A DNA stretch of 41,627 nucleotides from Paracoccus sp. (in: a-proteobacteria) (GTDB lineage Bacteria; Pseudomonadota; Alphaproteobacteria; Rhodobacterales; Rhodobacteraceae). The position numbers and the translations under genes are program-made. The DNA lies in NCBI RefSeq assembly GCF_030538655.1, contig NZ_JAUNTO010000021.1, positions 1 through 41,627 on the forward strand, in the 5' to 3' direction. The notes under the pieces are model-generated. The model did not search any database and was not told the DNA's origin. It was given only the letters and a program-made list of their open reading frames with translations. This document shows, piece by piece, positions 24,682-34,627 of the stretch (position 1 is its first letter; every line of letters begins with the position of its first letter).

Positions 24682-25136
24682 CCCCCGACGCAACTGATCT
24701 GGCAATCCTGCGGCTGCTGGCGCGCGACGCCACCCAAAGCGCGGCGGAAATCGGGCGGGCGGTCGGGATCGGCCAGCCTGCTGCGTGGCGGCGGATCCGG
24801 CGGCTGACCGAGACGGGTGTGATCCGGGGGCGGCGGGTGGAGCTGGATAATGCCGCGCTCGGGTTCGGGGTGACGGTGTTTCTGGGCATCCGGCTGGCCA
24901 CCAAGGGTCGCACCAGCCTTGAGGATTTTGAACGCGCCGTGACTGCCATCCCCGAGGTGCAGCTGGTCCAGCACGTTCTGGGCCAGTTCGATTACCGGCT
25001 GCGTATCACCGCCCGCGATATTTCCGATTTCGAGCGTATCCTGCGGCGGCGGATCATGACCTTGCCCGGCGTGGGCCAAGTTGAAGCCAACGTTATGCTG
25101 TCCGAGGAACGCAGGCCCGGCCCTTTGGGCGGGTAG
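24678..25136 (+). CDS. Lrp/AsnC family transcriptional regulator (second of a pair)
   Basis: A 152-residue paralogue of the preceding gene, joined to it by a 4-base overlap. The helix-turn-helix is TDLAILRLLARDATQSAAEI with recognition helix IGQPAAWRRIRRLTETGVIR; the RAM domain is VTVFLGIRLATKGRTSLEDF through VQLVQHVLGQFDYRLRITAR to GVGQVEANVMLSEERR. Both proteins share the W-R-R pattern in the recognition helix. The strict coupling suggests equal synthesis and perhaps a mixed oligomer (inference). It ends just before an interspersed 32-base repeat, the leuA leader and leuA. Confidence 0.95.
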   Translation: MTPDATDLAILRLLARDATQSAAEIGRAVGIGQPAAWRRIRRLTETGVIRGRRVELDNAALGFGVTVFLGIRLATKGRTSLEDFERAVTAIPEVQLVQHVLGQFDYRLRITARDISDFERILRRRIMTLPGVGQVEANVMLSEERRPGPLGG

Positions 25137-25144
25137 GTGCGGTC

Positions 25145-25178
25145 GCGCCCCAAGATGCATATTTGGGCAAACGGCAAG
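25145..25178 (+). repeat. Short interspersed intergenic sequence, copy 3
   Basis: Begins 9 bases after the second Lrp stop: GCGCCCCA, then GATGCATATTTGGGCAAACG. Related to 1083-1114 and 8455-8486 in sequence, direction and position after a + strand gene. Confidence 0.6.
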
Positions 25179-25268
25179 CGGGGCCGTGTCTTGACGGTGC
25201 GGGCCGAATATGTGCCGGGTGTATTTTTCCTCTTTTCATCGCGGATTTGGGGCGGCATAGTTCGCGCT

Positions 25269-25367
25269 ATGACACGGACCCGCCACATTTTTGTTCAGAC
25301 CGGCACGCGCTTTGGCGCGCCCTTGGCCGTGAACCTCCGTGGTCTGCTGCTGCTTACGCTGCGCTGA
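25269..25367 (+). CDS. leuA leader peptide (Leu-rich)
   Basis: A 32-codon open frame 73 bases before leuA. The peptide begins MTRTRHIFVQTG and ends VNLRGLLLLTLR; 7 of its 32 residues are Leu, six of them in the last ten positions (codons at 25335, 25344, 25347, 25350, 25353 and 25359). Its TGA (25365-25367) sits inside the first strand of the following hairpin. This is the layout of a ribosome-mediated attenuator; leucine leaders upstream of leuA have been described in alphaproteobacteria. The peptide itself has no expected function beyond control. Confidence 0.82.
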   Translation: MTRTRHIFVQTGTRFGAPLAVNLRGLLLLTLR

Positions 25368-25427
25368 GCGGGTCCGCCGGGCCGCCGCTCAGTCAGGTTG
25401 GTGCCCGGTTTCCCCGAGAACTCAGCG
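25361..25427 (+). promoter_or_regulatory. leuA attenuator: two mutually exclusive hairpins
   Basis: Hairpin A pairs CTGAGCGG (25364-25371, includes the leader stop) with CCGCTCAG (25385-25392). Hairpin B pairs CCGGGC (25377-25382) with GCCCGG (25403-25408), followed by TTTCC. B uses the loop of A and encloses its second strand, so they cannot coexist. CGCTGAG (25362-25368) could also pair with CTCAGCG (25421-25427), near the leuA start. A ribosome stalled on the Leu codons would leave A free to form and block B; one that reaches the stop would cover A's first strand and allow B. Confidence 0.7.
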
Positions 25428-25439
25428 AAAGACAGCGTT

Positions 25440-27005
25440 ATGACCGACAAGAACCGCGTTTACATCTTTGATACCACCCTGCGCGATGGCGAACAGTCGC
25501 CGGGTGCCACCATGTCCCACGCCGAAAAGCTGGAAATCGCCCAGATGCTGGACGAAATGGGCGTCGATATTATCGAGGCGGGCTTCCCCATCGCATCCGA
25601 GGGCGATTTCGCCGCCGTGTCCGAGATTGCGAAACAGGCGCAGAACAGCGTGATCTGCGGGCTGGCGCGGGCACAGATCCCCGACATCGACCGCTGCTGG
25701 GAGGCGGTGAAACACGCTCGCCGCCCGCGTATCCACACCTTTATCGGCACCTCGCCGCTGCACCGGGCGATTCCGAACCTGGACATGGACCAGATGGCCG
25801 AGCGGATCGAACAGACCGTCACCCACGCCCGCAATCTGTGCGACAACGTGCAGTGGTCGCCGATGGATGCGACGCGGACGGAACATGATTACCTGTGCCG
25901 CGTGGTGGAAATCGCCATCCGCTGCGGTGCAACGACGATCAATATTCCCGATACGGTTGGCTATACCGCCCCGCGCGAGTCGGCTGACCTGATTCGTATG
26001 CTGCTGGAACGGGTGCCGGGCGCGGATAACATCATCTTCGCCACCCATTGCCACAACGATCTGGGCATGGCGACGGCGAACGCGCTTGCGGCGGTCGAGG
26101 CGGGGGCGCGGCAGATCGAATGCACCATCAACGGTCTGGGCGAACGCGCCGGCAACACCGCGCTGGAGGAGGTCGTGATGGCCATGCGCGTGCGTAATGA
26201 CATCATGCCGTTCAGCACGGGGATTGATACGACGAAAATCATGGGGCTGTCGCGGCGGGTGGCGCAGGTTTCCGGCTTTCCGGTGCAGTTCAACAAGGCG
26301 ATCGTCGGCAAGAACGCTTTTCTGCACGAATCCGGCATCCATCAGGACGGCGTGCTGAAGAACGTCGAAACTTTTGAAATCATGCGCCCCGAGGACATCG
26401 GCCTGACCGCCGCCAATATCGCGATGGGCAAACACTCGGGCCGGGCGGCGCTGCGGGCCAAGCTGGCCGATCTGGGCTTTGACGTGGGTGATAATCAGTT
26501 GAAGGATGTGTTTGTCCGCTTCAAGGCACTGGCTGACCGCAAGAAGGAAATCTTTGACGAAGACCTGATTGCACTGATGCAGGACAGCACCGCGAACACG
26601 GGCGACGATCATTTGCAGGTCAAACATCTGCGCGTGGTCTGTGGCGGCGGAGAGCCTGCGCTGGCCAGTCTGTCGATGGTTGTGGATGGTGCGGAAAAAA
26701 CGGTTGAGATGCATGGCGACGGGCCGGTGGATGCGGCCTTTAACTGTGTTAACGCGTTGTTCCCGCATAATGCGATTCTGCAACTGTATCAGGTTCATGC
26801 CGTGACCGAGGGCACGGATGCACAGGCCACCGTTTCCGTCCGGCTGGAAGAGGATGGGCGGATCGCCACCGGGCAGGCGGCGGATACCGACACGATTCTG
26901 GCCAGCGTCAAGGCCTATGCCGGGGCGTTGAACCGGCTGATCGTGCGCCGTGCCATGACCGGGCCGGATGCGGATGCGAAACAGATCAGCATGTATTCGC
27001 ATTGA
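25440..27005 (+). CDS. leuA: 2-isopropylmalate synthase
   Basis: First committed step of leucine synthesis: condenses acetyl-CoA with 2-oxoisovalerate. 521 residues. The N-terminal TIM-barrel has [20 protein letters not shown] at residues about 5-24, with the metal-binding aspartate in TLRDGEQ, and the [13 protein letters not shown] motif (metal ligands H-x-H) near residue 203, then [30 protein letters not shown] lies in the linker, and the C-terminal regulatory domain, from about residue 395, binds leucine for feedback inhibition in the family. The ATG at 25440 is the family start (MTDKNRVY). Preceded by a leucine attenuator, so both transcription and enzyme activity probably respond to leucine. 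Confidence 0.98.
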   Translation: MTDKNRVYIFDTTLRDGEQSPGATMSHAEKLEIAQMLDEMGVDIIEAGFPIASEGDFAAVSEIAKQAQNSVICGLARAQIPDIDRCWEAVKHARRPRIHTFIGTSPLHRAIPNLDMDQMAERIEQTVTHARNLCDNVQWSPMDATRTEHDYLCRVVEIAIRCGATTINIPDTVGYTAPRESADLIRMLLERVPGADNIIFATHCHNDLGMATANALAAVEAGARQIECTINGLGERAGNTALEEVVMAMRVRNDIMPFSTGIDTTKIMGLSRRVAQVSGFPVQFNKAIVGKNAFLHESGIHQDGVLKNVETFEIMRPEDIGLTAANIAMGKHSGRAALRAKLADLGFDVGDNQLKDVFVRFKALADRKKEIFDEDLIALMQDSTANTGDDHLQVKHLRVVCGGGEPALASLSMVVDGAEKTVEMHGDGPVDAAFNCVNALFPHNAILQLYQVHAVTEGTDAQATVSVRLEEDGRIATGQAADTDTILASVKAYAGALNRLIVRRAMTGPDADAKQISMYSH

Positions 27006-27013
27006 CGGATTGG

Positions 27014-27040
27014 CCGGGGGTGCCTTGGCTGTGCCCCCGG
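27014..27040. terminator. Hairpin between convergent leuA and glycosyltransferase genes
   Basis: CCGGGGG (27014-27020) and CCCCCGG (27034-27040) form a strong 7-bp stem; GGCC blocks on both sides may extend it. No T-run on either strand, so it is a terminator-like or 3'-protecting hairpin rather than a textbook terminator. Only 40 bases separate the two stop codons. Confidence 0.6.
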
Positions 27041-27045
27041 TTGGC

Positions 27046-27885
27046 CTATGCCCAATGGGCCGGGCGCAGGCCGTCAAAGTCGATCCCGGCCAGAAATGGA
27101 AAATGCCGGTTCAGGCTGGCGTCAAAGGCCGCAGGGTCCAGCCGCGTCAGATAGGGCGGCAGTTGGTTCAGATCCAGCGCACGCGAATCTGACGGCCAGC
27201 GCAGCAGCAGAGTGGCCGGGGCATCATGCGCGATCAGGCTGGTCATCTGCTGGCCCGCGCGGAAATGCGGGCGGGTAAACAGGCTCTGCTGCGGATTGGC
27301 CATGCGCATCGCCAGCCCGCCACCCAGAAACGGCAGGTTCATTTCCAGCAAGGCCATCGCCTGGCCCGGATACAGCGCCACATTCAGCCCGCGTGCAAAG
27401 CTGATGGCATATTGGTCGATCCCAGCCATGCGCCGGGCAAGGCCACGCAGGCGGAGGATGTAATCAACGGCCAGCGCATCGTCGTCATCCAGCCGGAACT
27501 GCACCAGATCGCCATCGCTGGCCTTGTGCAGTTCCAGTAGGGTGGGGCGCAGCGCGTCGCTCAGGTCGGTTTCGTCTGTCACCAGCAGTTGAATTTCGTC
27601 ATGGCCATCACACAGGCCGCGCAGCCGGTTCAGCCAGGGCGCGGGCATTCGGGTCGAGGTGACGACCAGGAACACGAAACCCGGCTGCCGCTGCGCCAGA
27701 ACCGAAGGCAGGCAGATGGTTTCAAAGGCATGAAACCGCGCGGCCATACGGTTATCAGCATAGAGATCGGCGGCGACGCCTGCCAGAAACTCCTCGGTCC
27801 GCTCGGGGCGACCGCGAAAGGCCGCGAAATCCGACTGGCCCAGATAAGAAAACCGGCAGATGCCAAGGATGACGGGGCGGGGCAC
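27046..27885 (-). CDS. Putative rhamnosyltransferase-like glycosyltransferase
   Basis: A 279-residue protein resembling the putative rhamnosyl transferase family (DUF3118 type), GT-A-like enzymes common in Rhodobacteraceae. The start MPRPVILGICRFSYLGQSDF is typical. FVFLVVTSTRMPAPWLNRL is the first nucleotide-binding part, and the acidic stretch QFRLDDDDALAVDYI (DxD type) should hold the metal and nucleotide sugar. No signal peptide or membrane helix, so cytoplasmic or peripheral. The acceptor is unknown; a role in surface polysaccharide is inferred. Divergent from mreB, convergent with leuA. Confidence 0.85.
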   Translation of the reverse strand: MPRPVILGICRFSYLGQSDFAAFRGRPERTEEFLAGVAADLYADNRMAARFHAFETICLPSVLAQRQPGFVFLVVTSTRMPAPWLNRLRGLCDGHDEIQLLVTDETDLSDALRPTLLELHKASDGDLVQFRLDDDDALAVDYILRLRGLARRMAGIDQYAISFARGLNVALYPGQAMALLEMNLPFLGGGLAMRMANPQQSLFTRPHFRAGQQMTSLIAHDAPATLLLRWPSDSRALDLNQLPPYLTRLDPAAFDASLNRHFPFLAGIDFDGLRPAHWA

Positions 27886-27915
27886 GTGGACCTCGGATGC
27901 GGGTAATCGGGCTGA

Positions 27916-29148
<1,233 letters not shown>

Positions 29149-29161
29149 CGGGCGACGCGCC

Positions 29162-30103
29162 GTGGCAGCCAGAGGGCCGGACTATATCACGCCGCTGCGG
29201 CGGGTGCTGATCGCCCTGCTGGCACTGGTCCTGCTGACCATGTTCCTGTTCTGGCGCATCGACAGCCCGCGCGCCGAACGGGCACGGGTGGCGTTGATCG
29301 ACCGCTTCGTGCCCTCGTTCGAATGGGCTTTGGTGCCTGTGACCAGGCTCAGCCAGATGGTGGCGGGCTTTCAGTCCTATTCGCGGCTTTACGAACAAAA
29401 TCAGGAACTTCGCCGCGAATTGCAGCGGATGACGGCGTGGAAAGAAGCCGCCGTTCAGCTGGAGCAGGAAAACGCCAAGCTGTTGGCGCAGAACAATGTG
29501 CGGATTGATCCGGCGCTGACCTCGGTCACGGGGATGGTGACGGTGGACAGCGGCACGGCCTTTCGTCAGTCGGTGCTGCTGAATGTCGGCGCGCGCGACG
29601 GAATTATGGATGGTTGGGCCACCATGGACGGACTGGGGCTGGTCGGGCGCATTTCCGGCGTGGGTGAACGCACCAGCCGCGTTCTGTTGCTGACCGACCC
29701 AAGCAGCCGGGTGCCGGTGACGGTCCAGCCCTCGGGTCAGCACGCGCTGTTGAGCGGCGATAACACGTCGCGTCCGGTGCTGGATTTTATCGAGGGACCG
29801 GAAAACGTTCGCCCCGGCGACCGGGTCGTGACCTCGGGCGATGGCGGGGTGTTTCCGCCGGGGTTGTTGGTCGGGCAGGTCGCGCAGGGGGCCGACCGGC
29901 GGATGCGGTTAAGCATGGCCGCCGACTATGGCCGGCTGGAGTTCCTGCGCGTCGTCCGCAGCCAGCCGGGCGAGGTGCTGCCTGACAGCGGATCGCTGAT
30001 TACCCAGGGGGTCGTGCCGTCGGCGCCCGAACAGGACATCGACCTGATGCCCGGCTTTACCGGCAGCCCGGCTGACGCGCCTGCGGATTCCGCCGATGAT
30101 TGA
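29162..30103 (+). CDS. mreC: Rod shape-determining protein MreC
   Basis: Membrane-anchored periplasmic scaffold that links MreB with PBP2/RodA. 313 residues from a GTG at 29162, 13 bases after mreB; no good ribosome binding site is visible. A short cytoplasmic N-terminus (ARGPDYITPLRR) is followed by one transmembrane helix (VLIALLALVLLTMFLFWRI), a coiled coil (YEQNQELRRELQRMTAWKEA to QLEQENAKLLAQNN) and the beta-rich MreC core (VLLNVGARDGIMDGWATMDG, GLVGRISGVGERTSRVLLLT, FPPGLLVGQVAQGADR). The C-terminus is acidic and Ala/Pro rich. The 3' end overlaps mreD by 8 bases. Confidence 0.96.
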   Translation: MAARGPDYITPLRRVLIALLALVLLTMFLFWRIDSPRAERARVALIDRFVPSFEWALVPVTRLSQMVAGFQSYSRLYEQNQELRRELQRMTAWKEAAVQLEQENAKLLAQNNVRIDPALTSVTGMVTVDSGTAFRQSVLLNVGARDGIMDGWATMDGLGLVGRISGVGERTSRVLLLTDPSSRVPVTVQPSGQHALLSGDNTSRPVLDFIEGPENVRPGDRVVTSGDGGVFPPGLLVGQVAQGADRRMRLSMAADYGRLEFLRVVRSQPGEVLPDSGSLITQGVVPSAPEQDIDLMPGFTGSPADAPADSADD

Positions 30104-30635
30104 GGGTGCGCGCGGGCGGATGCTGATGGGCACGGGCCTGTTCTGCATCTGTATCCTTGGCCTGCTGTTCGTGCGGCTTTTGCCGCTGAACGCGGGGACG
30201 GTGGGCTGGCCCGGCCCTGATCTGGGCCTGTGCCTGACCTTTGCCTGGGTGCTGCGCCGCCCCGCACAGGTGCCCGCGCTGTTGATCGCCGTGCTGTTTT
30301 TGGTCGAAGATATCATACTGTATCGCCCCATCGGCCTGTGGGCGCTGATCGTTCTGCTGGGGACAGAATCTGCACGCTTGCGTGAACAGCGTTGGCGCGA
30401 GCATCCCTTCATGGTTGAATGGCTGCGCGTGTCGATCCTGATCGGGGTGATGATGCTGGGCTATCGCATTGTGCAGGTTTTGGTTCTGCTGCCGGTTCCG
30501 GCCTTGGGGCAGGTGATGCTGCAATATATCGCAACTGTGGCGGCCTATCCGCTGGTGGTGGTCGTGGCGCGCTGGACGCTTGGGCTGCGCCGTATCAGCC
30601 CGGCGGATGCCGACAATCTTGGGAGGTCGAGATGA
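30096..30635 (+). CDS. mreD: Rod shape-determining protein MreD
   Basis: Inner-membrane protein of the elongasome. 179 residues with about five hydrophobic helices: residues 9-28 (MLMGTGLFCICILGLLFVRL), the GPDLGLCLTFAWVLRR segment, VPALLIAVLFLVEDIILYRP, VEWLRVSILIGVMMLGYRIV and VMLQYIATVAAYPLVVVVAR. The motif PDLGLCLTFAWVLRRP and the D-I-x-x-x-x-P pattern are typical of alphaproteobacterial MreD. Starts inside mreC (8-base overlap) and its stop overlaps the mrdA start (ATGA), so translation is coupled on both sides. Confidence 0.93.
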   Translation: MIEGARGRMLMGTGLFCICILGLLFVRLLPLNAGTVGWPGPDLGLCLTFAWVLRRPAQVPALLIAVLFLVEDIILYRPIGLWALIVLLGTESARLREQRWREHPFMVEWLRVSILIGVMMLGYRIVQVLVLLPVPALGQVMLQYIATVAAYPLVVVVARWTLGLRRISPADADNLGRSR

Positions 30636-32581
30636 GAAAATCTCCCCGTGAAATCATCGAAAGCAGCCGCCAGATCGGGCGGCGCGGCCTGATGCTGGGC
30701 GCGATGCAACTGGGCGTCGCGGGGGCGCTTGGCTGGAAAATGCGGTCGATGCAGCTTGACCATGCCGATGAATACAGACTGCTGTCGGATGGCAACTCGA
30801 TCAAGATCAGGCTGCTGCCTCCGGCGCGGGGGCTGATCCACGACCGCAATGGCGTGCTGGTGGCGGGCAACGAACAGAACTATCGCGTGACGCTGACGCG
30901 CGAAGATGCGGGTGGCGATGTCGAGGGCGTGCTGCGCGCGCTGTCGCGGCTGATCCCGCTGCCCGACGACCGCATTGCCGCGCTGTTAGAAGAGTTTTCC
31001 AAACGCAGCGCCATCACGCCGATCAGCATTGCCGACCGGCTGACATGGGATCAGTTCAGCACCATCGCGGTGAACGGCCCGGCCCTGCGCGGGGTGACGC
31101 TGGAATCGGGCCTGTCGCGCAGTTACCCGCGCAAGGGCGATCTGGCGCATGTGATGGGCTATGTCGGGCCGGTCAGCGATTACGACCTGTCCCGGATCGA
31201 GGAACCCGATCCGGTGCTGCGCTTGCCGGAGTTCCAACTGGGCAAAGTCGGTATCGAATCCAAGCTGGAAGACGTGCTGCGCGGCAGCGCCGGTGCCCGC
31301 CGGGTCGAGGTGAACAGTGCCGGTCGCGAGATGCGCGAACTGGGCCGACAAGAAGGTATTCAGGGCAGCACCGTGCAGCTGACCATCGACGCGCGGCTGC
31401 AAAACTATGCCGAACAGCGGCTTGGCGATGAAAGCGCGGCTGCCGTCGTCATGGATGTGCGCACGGGCGAGTTGATCTCGATCACCTCGGCACCGACCTT
31501 TGACCCGAATGCTTTTGTGCGCGGCATTTCCAGTGCTGATTATCGTTTTCTGATGGAACACGATCACCGCCCGCTGGCCGACAAGACGGTGCAGGGGGTT
31601 TACCCGCCGGGGTCCACCTTCAAGATGGTGACGCTGCTGGCCGGGCTGGAATCGGGCATCATCAACGCGGGCTGGCGGTCTTATTGCCCCGGCTACACCA
31701 CCGCGGGCGGTCGCCGCTTTCACTGTTGGAGCAGGGGTGGGCATGGCAGTGTGGACGCGATCAAAAGTTTGGAAGAAAGCTGCGACGTTTACTATTACGA
31801 CCTGTCACAGCGTATCGGCATCGACCGTATCGCCGCGATGGCGCGCAAGCTGGGCATCGGGGTGCGCCACGATCTGCCCATGTCGGCGGTGGCCGAGGGC
31901 ATCGCCCCTGACCGCGCGTGGAAGCGTGCGCGCTATGACCAGGAATGGCAGGTCGGTGACAGCCTGAACGCCTCGATCGGGCAGGGCTATGTGCTGGCCT
32001 CGCCCTTGCAACTGGCGGTGATGACGGCGCGCATCGCTTCGGGGCGTGCGGTCGAGCCCCGGCTGATCCGCGCCATCAACGGCGTGTCGCAGATCCCTGA
32101 CACGCCGTTCCCGGAACTGGATATCAGCGCCGCCAACCTGCGTGTCGCCCGGCGCGGTATGGATGCGGTGATGAACAGCGCCCGTGGCACCGCGAAACGG
32201 TCGCGTATCCTGCCGGATGAGTGGCGCATGGCGGGCAAGACCGGCACCAGCCAGGTGCGCAACATCACCGCCGCTGAACGTGCGCGTGGGGTGATCCGCA
32301 ACGATCAACTGCCGTGGAACCGGCGCGACCACGCACTGTTCGTCTGCTATGCCCCCTATGACAACCCGCGCTATGCCGTGTCGGTCGTGGTGGAACATGG
32401 CGGCGGCGGGTCCACCGCTGCGGCACCGATTGGGCGCGACATCCTGCTGTTTGCGCTGGCGGGCGGGCTGCCGCCGCTGAGCGCGGTGCCCTCGGATCAG
32501 CAGGTGCCGATGCGCGACCGTAACGAAGCGATGGAGCTGTTCGAACCCGAACCAGCCCCCGCCGCGCGGACGCGGGCATAA
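30632..32581 (+). CDS. mrdA: Penicillin-binding protein 2 (elongasome transpeptidase)
   Basis: D,D-transpeptidase that cross-links new wall during elongation. 649 residues. A short cytoplasmic N-terminus with RQIGRRGLMLGAMQLGVAGA contains the single membrane anchor; the dimerisation/pedestal domain starts at RLLPPARGLIHDRNGVLVAG. The transpeptidase domain has the active-site serine S328 in YPPGSTFKM (S-x-x-K), the second motif S383-C-D in ESCDVYYYDLS, and K536-T-G in AGKTGTSQV. All three catalytic motifs are intact. GGGAGGTCGAG before the ATG is a strong ribosome binding site. C-terminus acidic and Ala/Pro rich. Partner RodA is encoded 10 bases downstream. Confidence 0.97.
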   Translation: MRKSPREIIESSRQIGRRGLMLGAMQLGVAGALGWKMRSMQLDHADEYRLLSDGNSIKIRLLPPARGLIHDRNGVLVAGNEQNYRVTLTREDAGGDVEGVLRALSRLIPLPDDRIAALLEEFSKRSAITPISIADRLTWDQFSTIAVNGPALRGVTLESGLSRSYPRKGDLAHVMGYVGPVSDYDLSRIEEPDPVLRLPEFQLGKVGIESKLEDVLRGSAGARRVEVNSAGREMRELGRQEGIQGSTVQLTIDARLQNYAEQRLGDESAAAVVMDVRTGELISITSAPTFDPNAFVRGISSADYRFLMEHDHRPLADKTVQGVYPPGSTFKMVTLLAGLESGIINAGWRSYCPGYTTAGGRRFHCWSRGGHGSVDAIKSLEESCDVYYYDLSQRIGIDRIAAMARKLGIGVRHDLPMSAVAEGIAPDRAWKRARYDQEWQVGDSLNASIGQGYVLASPLQLAVMTARIASGRAVEPRLIRAINGVSQIPDTPFPELDISAANLRVARRGMDAVMNSARGTAKRSRILPDEWRMAGKTGTSQVRNITAAERARGVIRNDQLPWNRRDHALFVCYAPYDNPRYAVSVVVEHGGGGSTAAAPIGRDILLFALAGGLPPLSAVPSDQQVPMRDRNEAMELFEPEPAPAARTRA

Positions 32582-32591
32582 GGGGCGCGGC

Positions 32592-33731
32592 ATGGCTTAT
32601 CTGAACTATCAGGTTGCCCAGACCCCGACCGGGCTGCGCAAGTTTCTGTTCATCAACTGGCCGCTGGTATTCCTGATTACGGCGGTTGCCTGCACCGGGT
32701 TTCTGATGCTGATCTCGGTCGCCGGGGGCAGGGCGGACACCTGGGCCGAGCCGCAGATGTATCGCTTTGCCGTCGGTATGGTGATGATGATCGGGCTGGC
32801 CTTTGTGCCGATGTGGTTCTGGCGCGGGATCTCGGTCCCGTTCTATGTGCTGTGCTTTCTGCTGCTGGTGGCGGTGGATCTGTTCGGCACCATCGGCATG
32901 GGGGCGCAGCGGTGGATCGACCTTGGCCCGATCCGGTTGCAACCATCGGAATTGATGAAGATCGCGCTGATCCTGCTGCTGGCGGCCTATTACGACTGGC
33001 TGGACCCGGACCGGGTGTCGCGCCCGCTGTGGGTGCTGATCCCGGTGGTGCTGATCCTGGCGCCAACCGCGCTGGTGCTGATCCAGCCAGATCTGGGCAC
33101 CTCGATCATGCTGGTGACGGGCGGCGGGATCGTGATGTTCGCGGCAGGGGTTTCGCTGTGGTATTTCGGAGTCGTGATCGCCATGGCCGTCGGGCTGGTG
33201 GTGGCGGTGATGCAAAGCCGTGGCACCGACTGGCAATTGCTGAAGGATTACCAGTTCCGCCGTATCGACACCTTTCTGGACCCGACCGCCGATCCGCTGG
33301 GGGCGGGCTATAACATCATCCAAAGCCAGATCGCGCTTGGCTCGGGCGGCTGGTCGGGGCGCGGCTTTATGCAGGGCACACAGTCGCGGCTGAATTTTCT
33401 GCCCGAAAAGCACACCGATTTCATCTTTACCGTGCTGGCCGAGGAGTTCGGCTTTATCGGTGCGTCATCGCTGCTGGCGCTGTATCTGCTGATCGTGGGG
33501 TTCTGCCTGTATTCGGCGCTGACCAACCGCGACCGCTTTGCCAGCCTGATTACCATCGGCATCAGCGGCACGTTCTTTTTGTATTTTGCCATCAATATGG
33601 CGACGGTAATGGGGCTGCTGCCGGCCAAAGGATCGCCGCTGCCTCTGGTCAGTTATGGCGGCACCTCGCTGATGATTCTGATGATCGGGTTCGGGCTGGT
33701 GCAGTCGGCCCATGTCCACAGGCCACGATGA
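32592..33731 (+). CDS. rodA: Peptidoglycan glycosyltransferase RodA (SEDS family)
   Basis: Polymerises lipid II into glycan strands together with PBP2. 379 residues, about ten transmembrane helices. Conserved SEDS features: WIDLGPIRLQPSELMKIALI, LVLIQPDLGTSIMLVTGGGI (with the functionally important acidic residue in QPDLGT), YQFRRIDTFLDPTADPLGAG, YNIIQSQIALGSGGWSGRGF, LPEKHTDFIFTVLAEEFGFI, and MATVMGLLPAKGSPLPLVSY near the end. The start MAYLNYQVAQ at 32592 has GGGGCGCGGC upstream, a weak site. Its stop overlaps the next gene's start (ATGA). Confidence 0.97.
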   Translation: MAYLNYQVAQTPTGLRKFLFINWPLVFLITAVACTGFLMLISVAGGRADTWAEPQMYRFAVGMVMMIGLAFVPMWFWRGISVPFYVLCFLLLVAVDLFGTIGMGAQRWIDLGPIRLQPSELMKIALILLLAAYYDWLDPDRVSRPLWVLIPVVLILAPTALVLIQPDLGTSIMLVTGGGIVMFAAGVSLWYFGVVIAMAVGLVVAVMQSRGTDWQLLKDYQFRRIDTFLDPTADPLGAGYNIIQSQIALGSGGWSGRGFMQGTQSRLNFLPEKHTDFIFTVLAEEFGFIGASSLLALYLLIVGFCLYSALTNRDRFASLITIGISGTFFLYFAINMATVMGLLPAKGSPLPLVSYGGTSLMILMIGFGLVQSAHVHRPR

Positions 33732-34627
33732 TGCGCGTTTTGCTGTCTGCCCCCGATGGTTATTGGCCCGCATGGACACCGGCCTTGCGCGCGGCCTGCC
33801 CTGAAATGGACTTGCGCCCGGATGGCCCGCCCGATGCGTTCGATGCCATCATCTATGCACCGGGCGGAATCACCGATTTCACGCCCTATACGAATGTCCG
33901 ACTGGTCCAGAGCCTGTGGGCCGGGGTCGAGCGCATCATCGGCAATACGACACTGACGCAGCCTCTGGCGCGGATGGTTGATCCGGGGTTGCGGCAGGGG
34001 ATGGCCGAATATTGCACCGGCTGGACCATGCGCGCGCATCTGCACATGGATGCCTTTGCGCAGGATGGCGTCTGGCGCAACGGACAGGTGCCGCCGCTGG
34101 CCGTTGATCGCCGCGTCACCGTGCTGGGCATGGGCGAATTGGGCCGCGCGGTCGCCACAATGCTGCGCGGCATCGGCTTTGATGTGGCGGGTTGGTCGGC
34201 ATCCGGGCGCGGGGCTGATCTGGCCGGGGCAGAGGGCTTGCCCGATGCGCTGGCACGGGCCGAGGTGCTGCTCTGCCTTTTGCCCGACACGCCTGATACC
34301 CGCGACCTGCTGAACGCGGCGCGGCTGGCCATGCTGCCGCGCGGTGCGTGGATCATCAATCCGGGGCGCGGCACATTGATTAATGACGATGCGCTGCTGG
34401 CGGCGCTGGATGCGGGGCAGGTGGGGTGCGCCGTGCTGGACGTATTCCGAACCGAGCCGCTGCCGCCCGCCCATCCGTTCTGGTCGCATCCGCAGGTGTT
34501 CGTCACCCCGCACATCGCCGCGGAAACCCGGCCCGCATCGGCGGCGCAGGTGGTGGCTGAAAACCTGCGCCGTGTGATGGCCGGTCAGCCGCCGCTGTAT
34601 CTGGTGGATCGCGCGCGGGGTTACTAG
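33728..34627 (+). CDS. 2-hydroxyacid dehydrogenase (GhrA-like glyoxylate/hydroxypyruvate reductase)
   Basis: A 299-residue NAD(P)H-dependent D-2-hydroxyacid dehydrogenase, most like the GhrA group that reduces glyoxylate and hydroxypyruvate. The Rossmann motif VTVLGMGELGRAVATMLRGI lies at residues about 130-149. Catalytic-site landmarks: the Arg-containing WIINPGRGTLINDDALL, the Glu in VLDVFRTEPLPPAHPFW, and the His in VFVTPHIAAETRP. The specific substrate is uncertain. The ATG at 33728 overlaps the rodA stop; a second ATG follows at 33731. It appears to ride at the end of the mre operon although its function seems unrelated. Its TAG shares the palindrome CTAG with the stop of the convergent DUF2062 gene. 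Confidence 0.92.
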   Translation: MMRVLLSAPDGYWPAWTPALRAACPEMDLRPDGPPDAFDAIIYAPGGITDFTPYTNVRLVQSLWAGVERIIGNTTLTQPLARMVDPGLRQGMAEYCTGWTMRAHLHMDAFAQDGVWRNGQVPPLAVDRRVTVLGMGELGRAVATMLRGIGFDVAGWSASGRGADLAGAEGLPDALARAEVLLCLLPDTPDTRDLLNAARLAMLPRGAWIINPGRGTLINDDALLAALDAGQVGCAVLDVFRTEPLPPAHPFWSHPQVFVTPHIAAETRPASAAQVVAENLRRVMAGQPPLYLVDRARGY

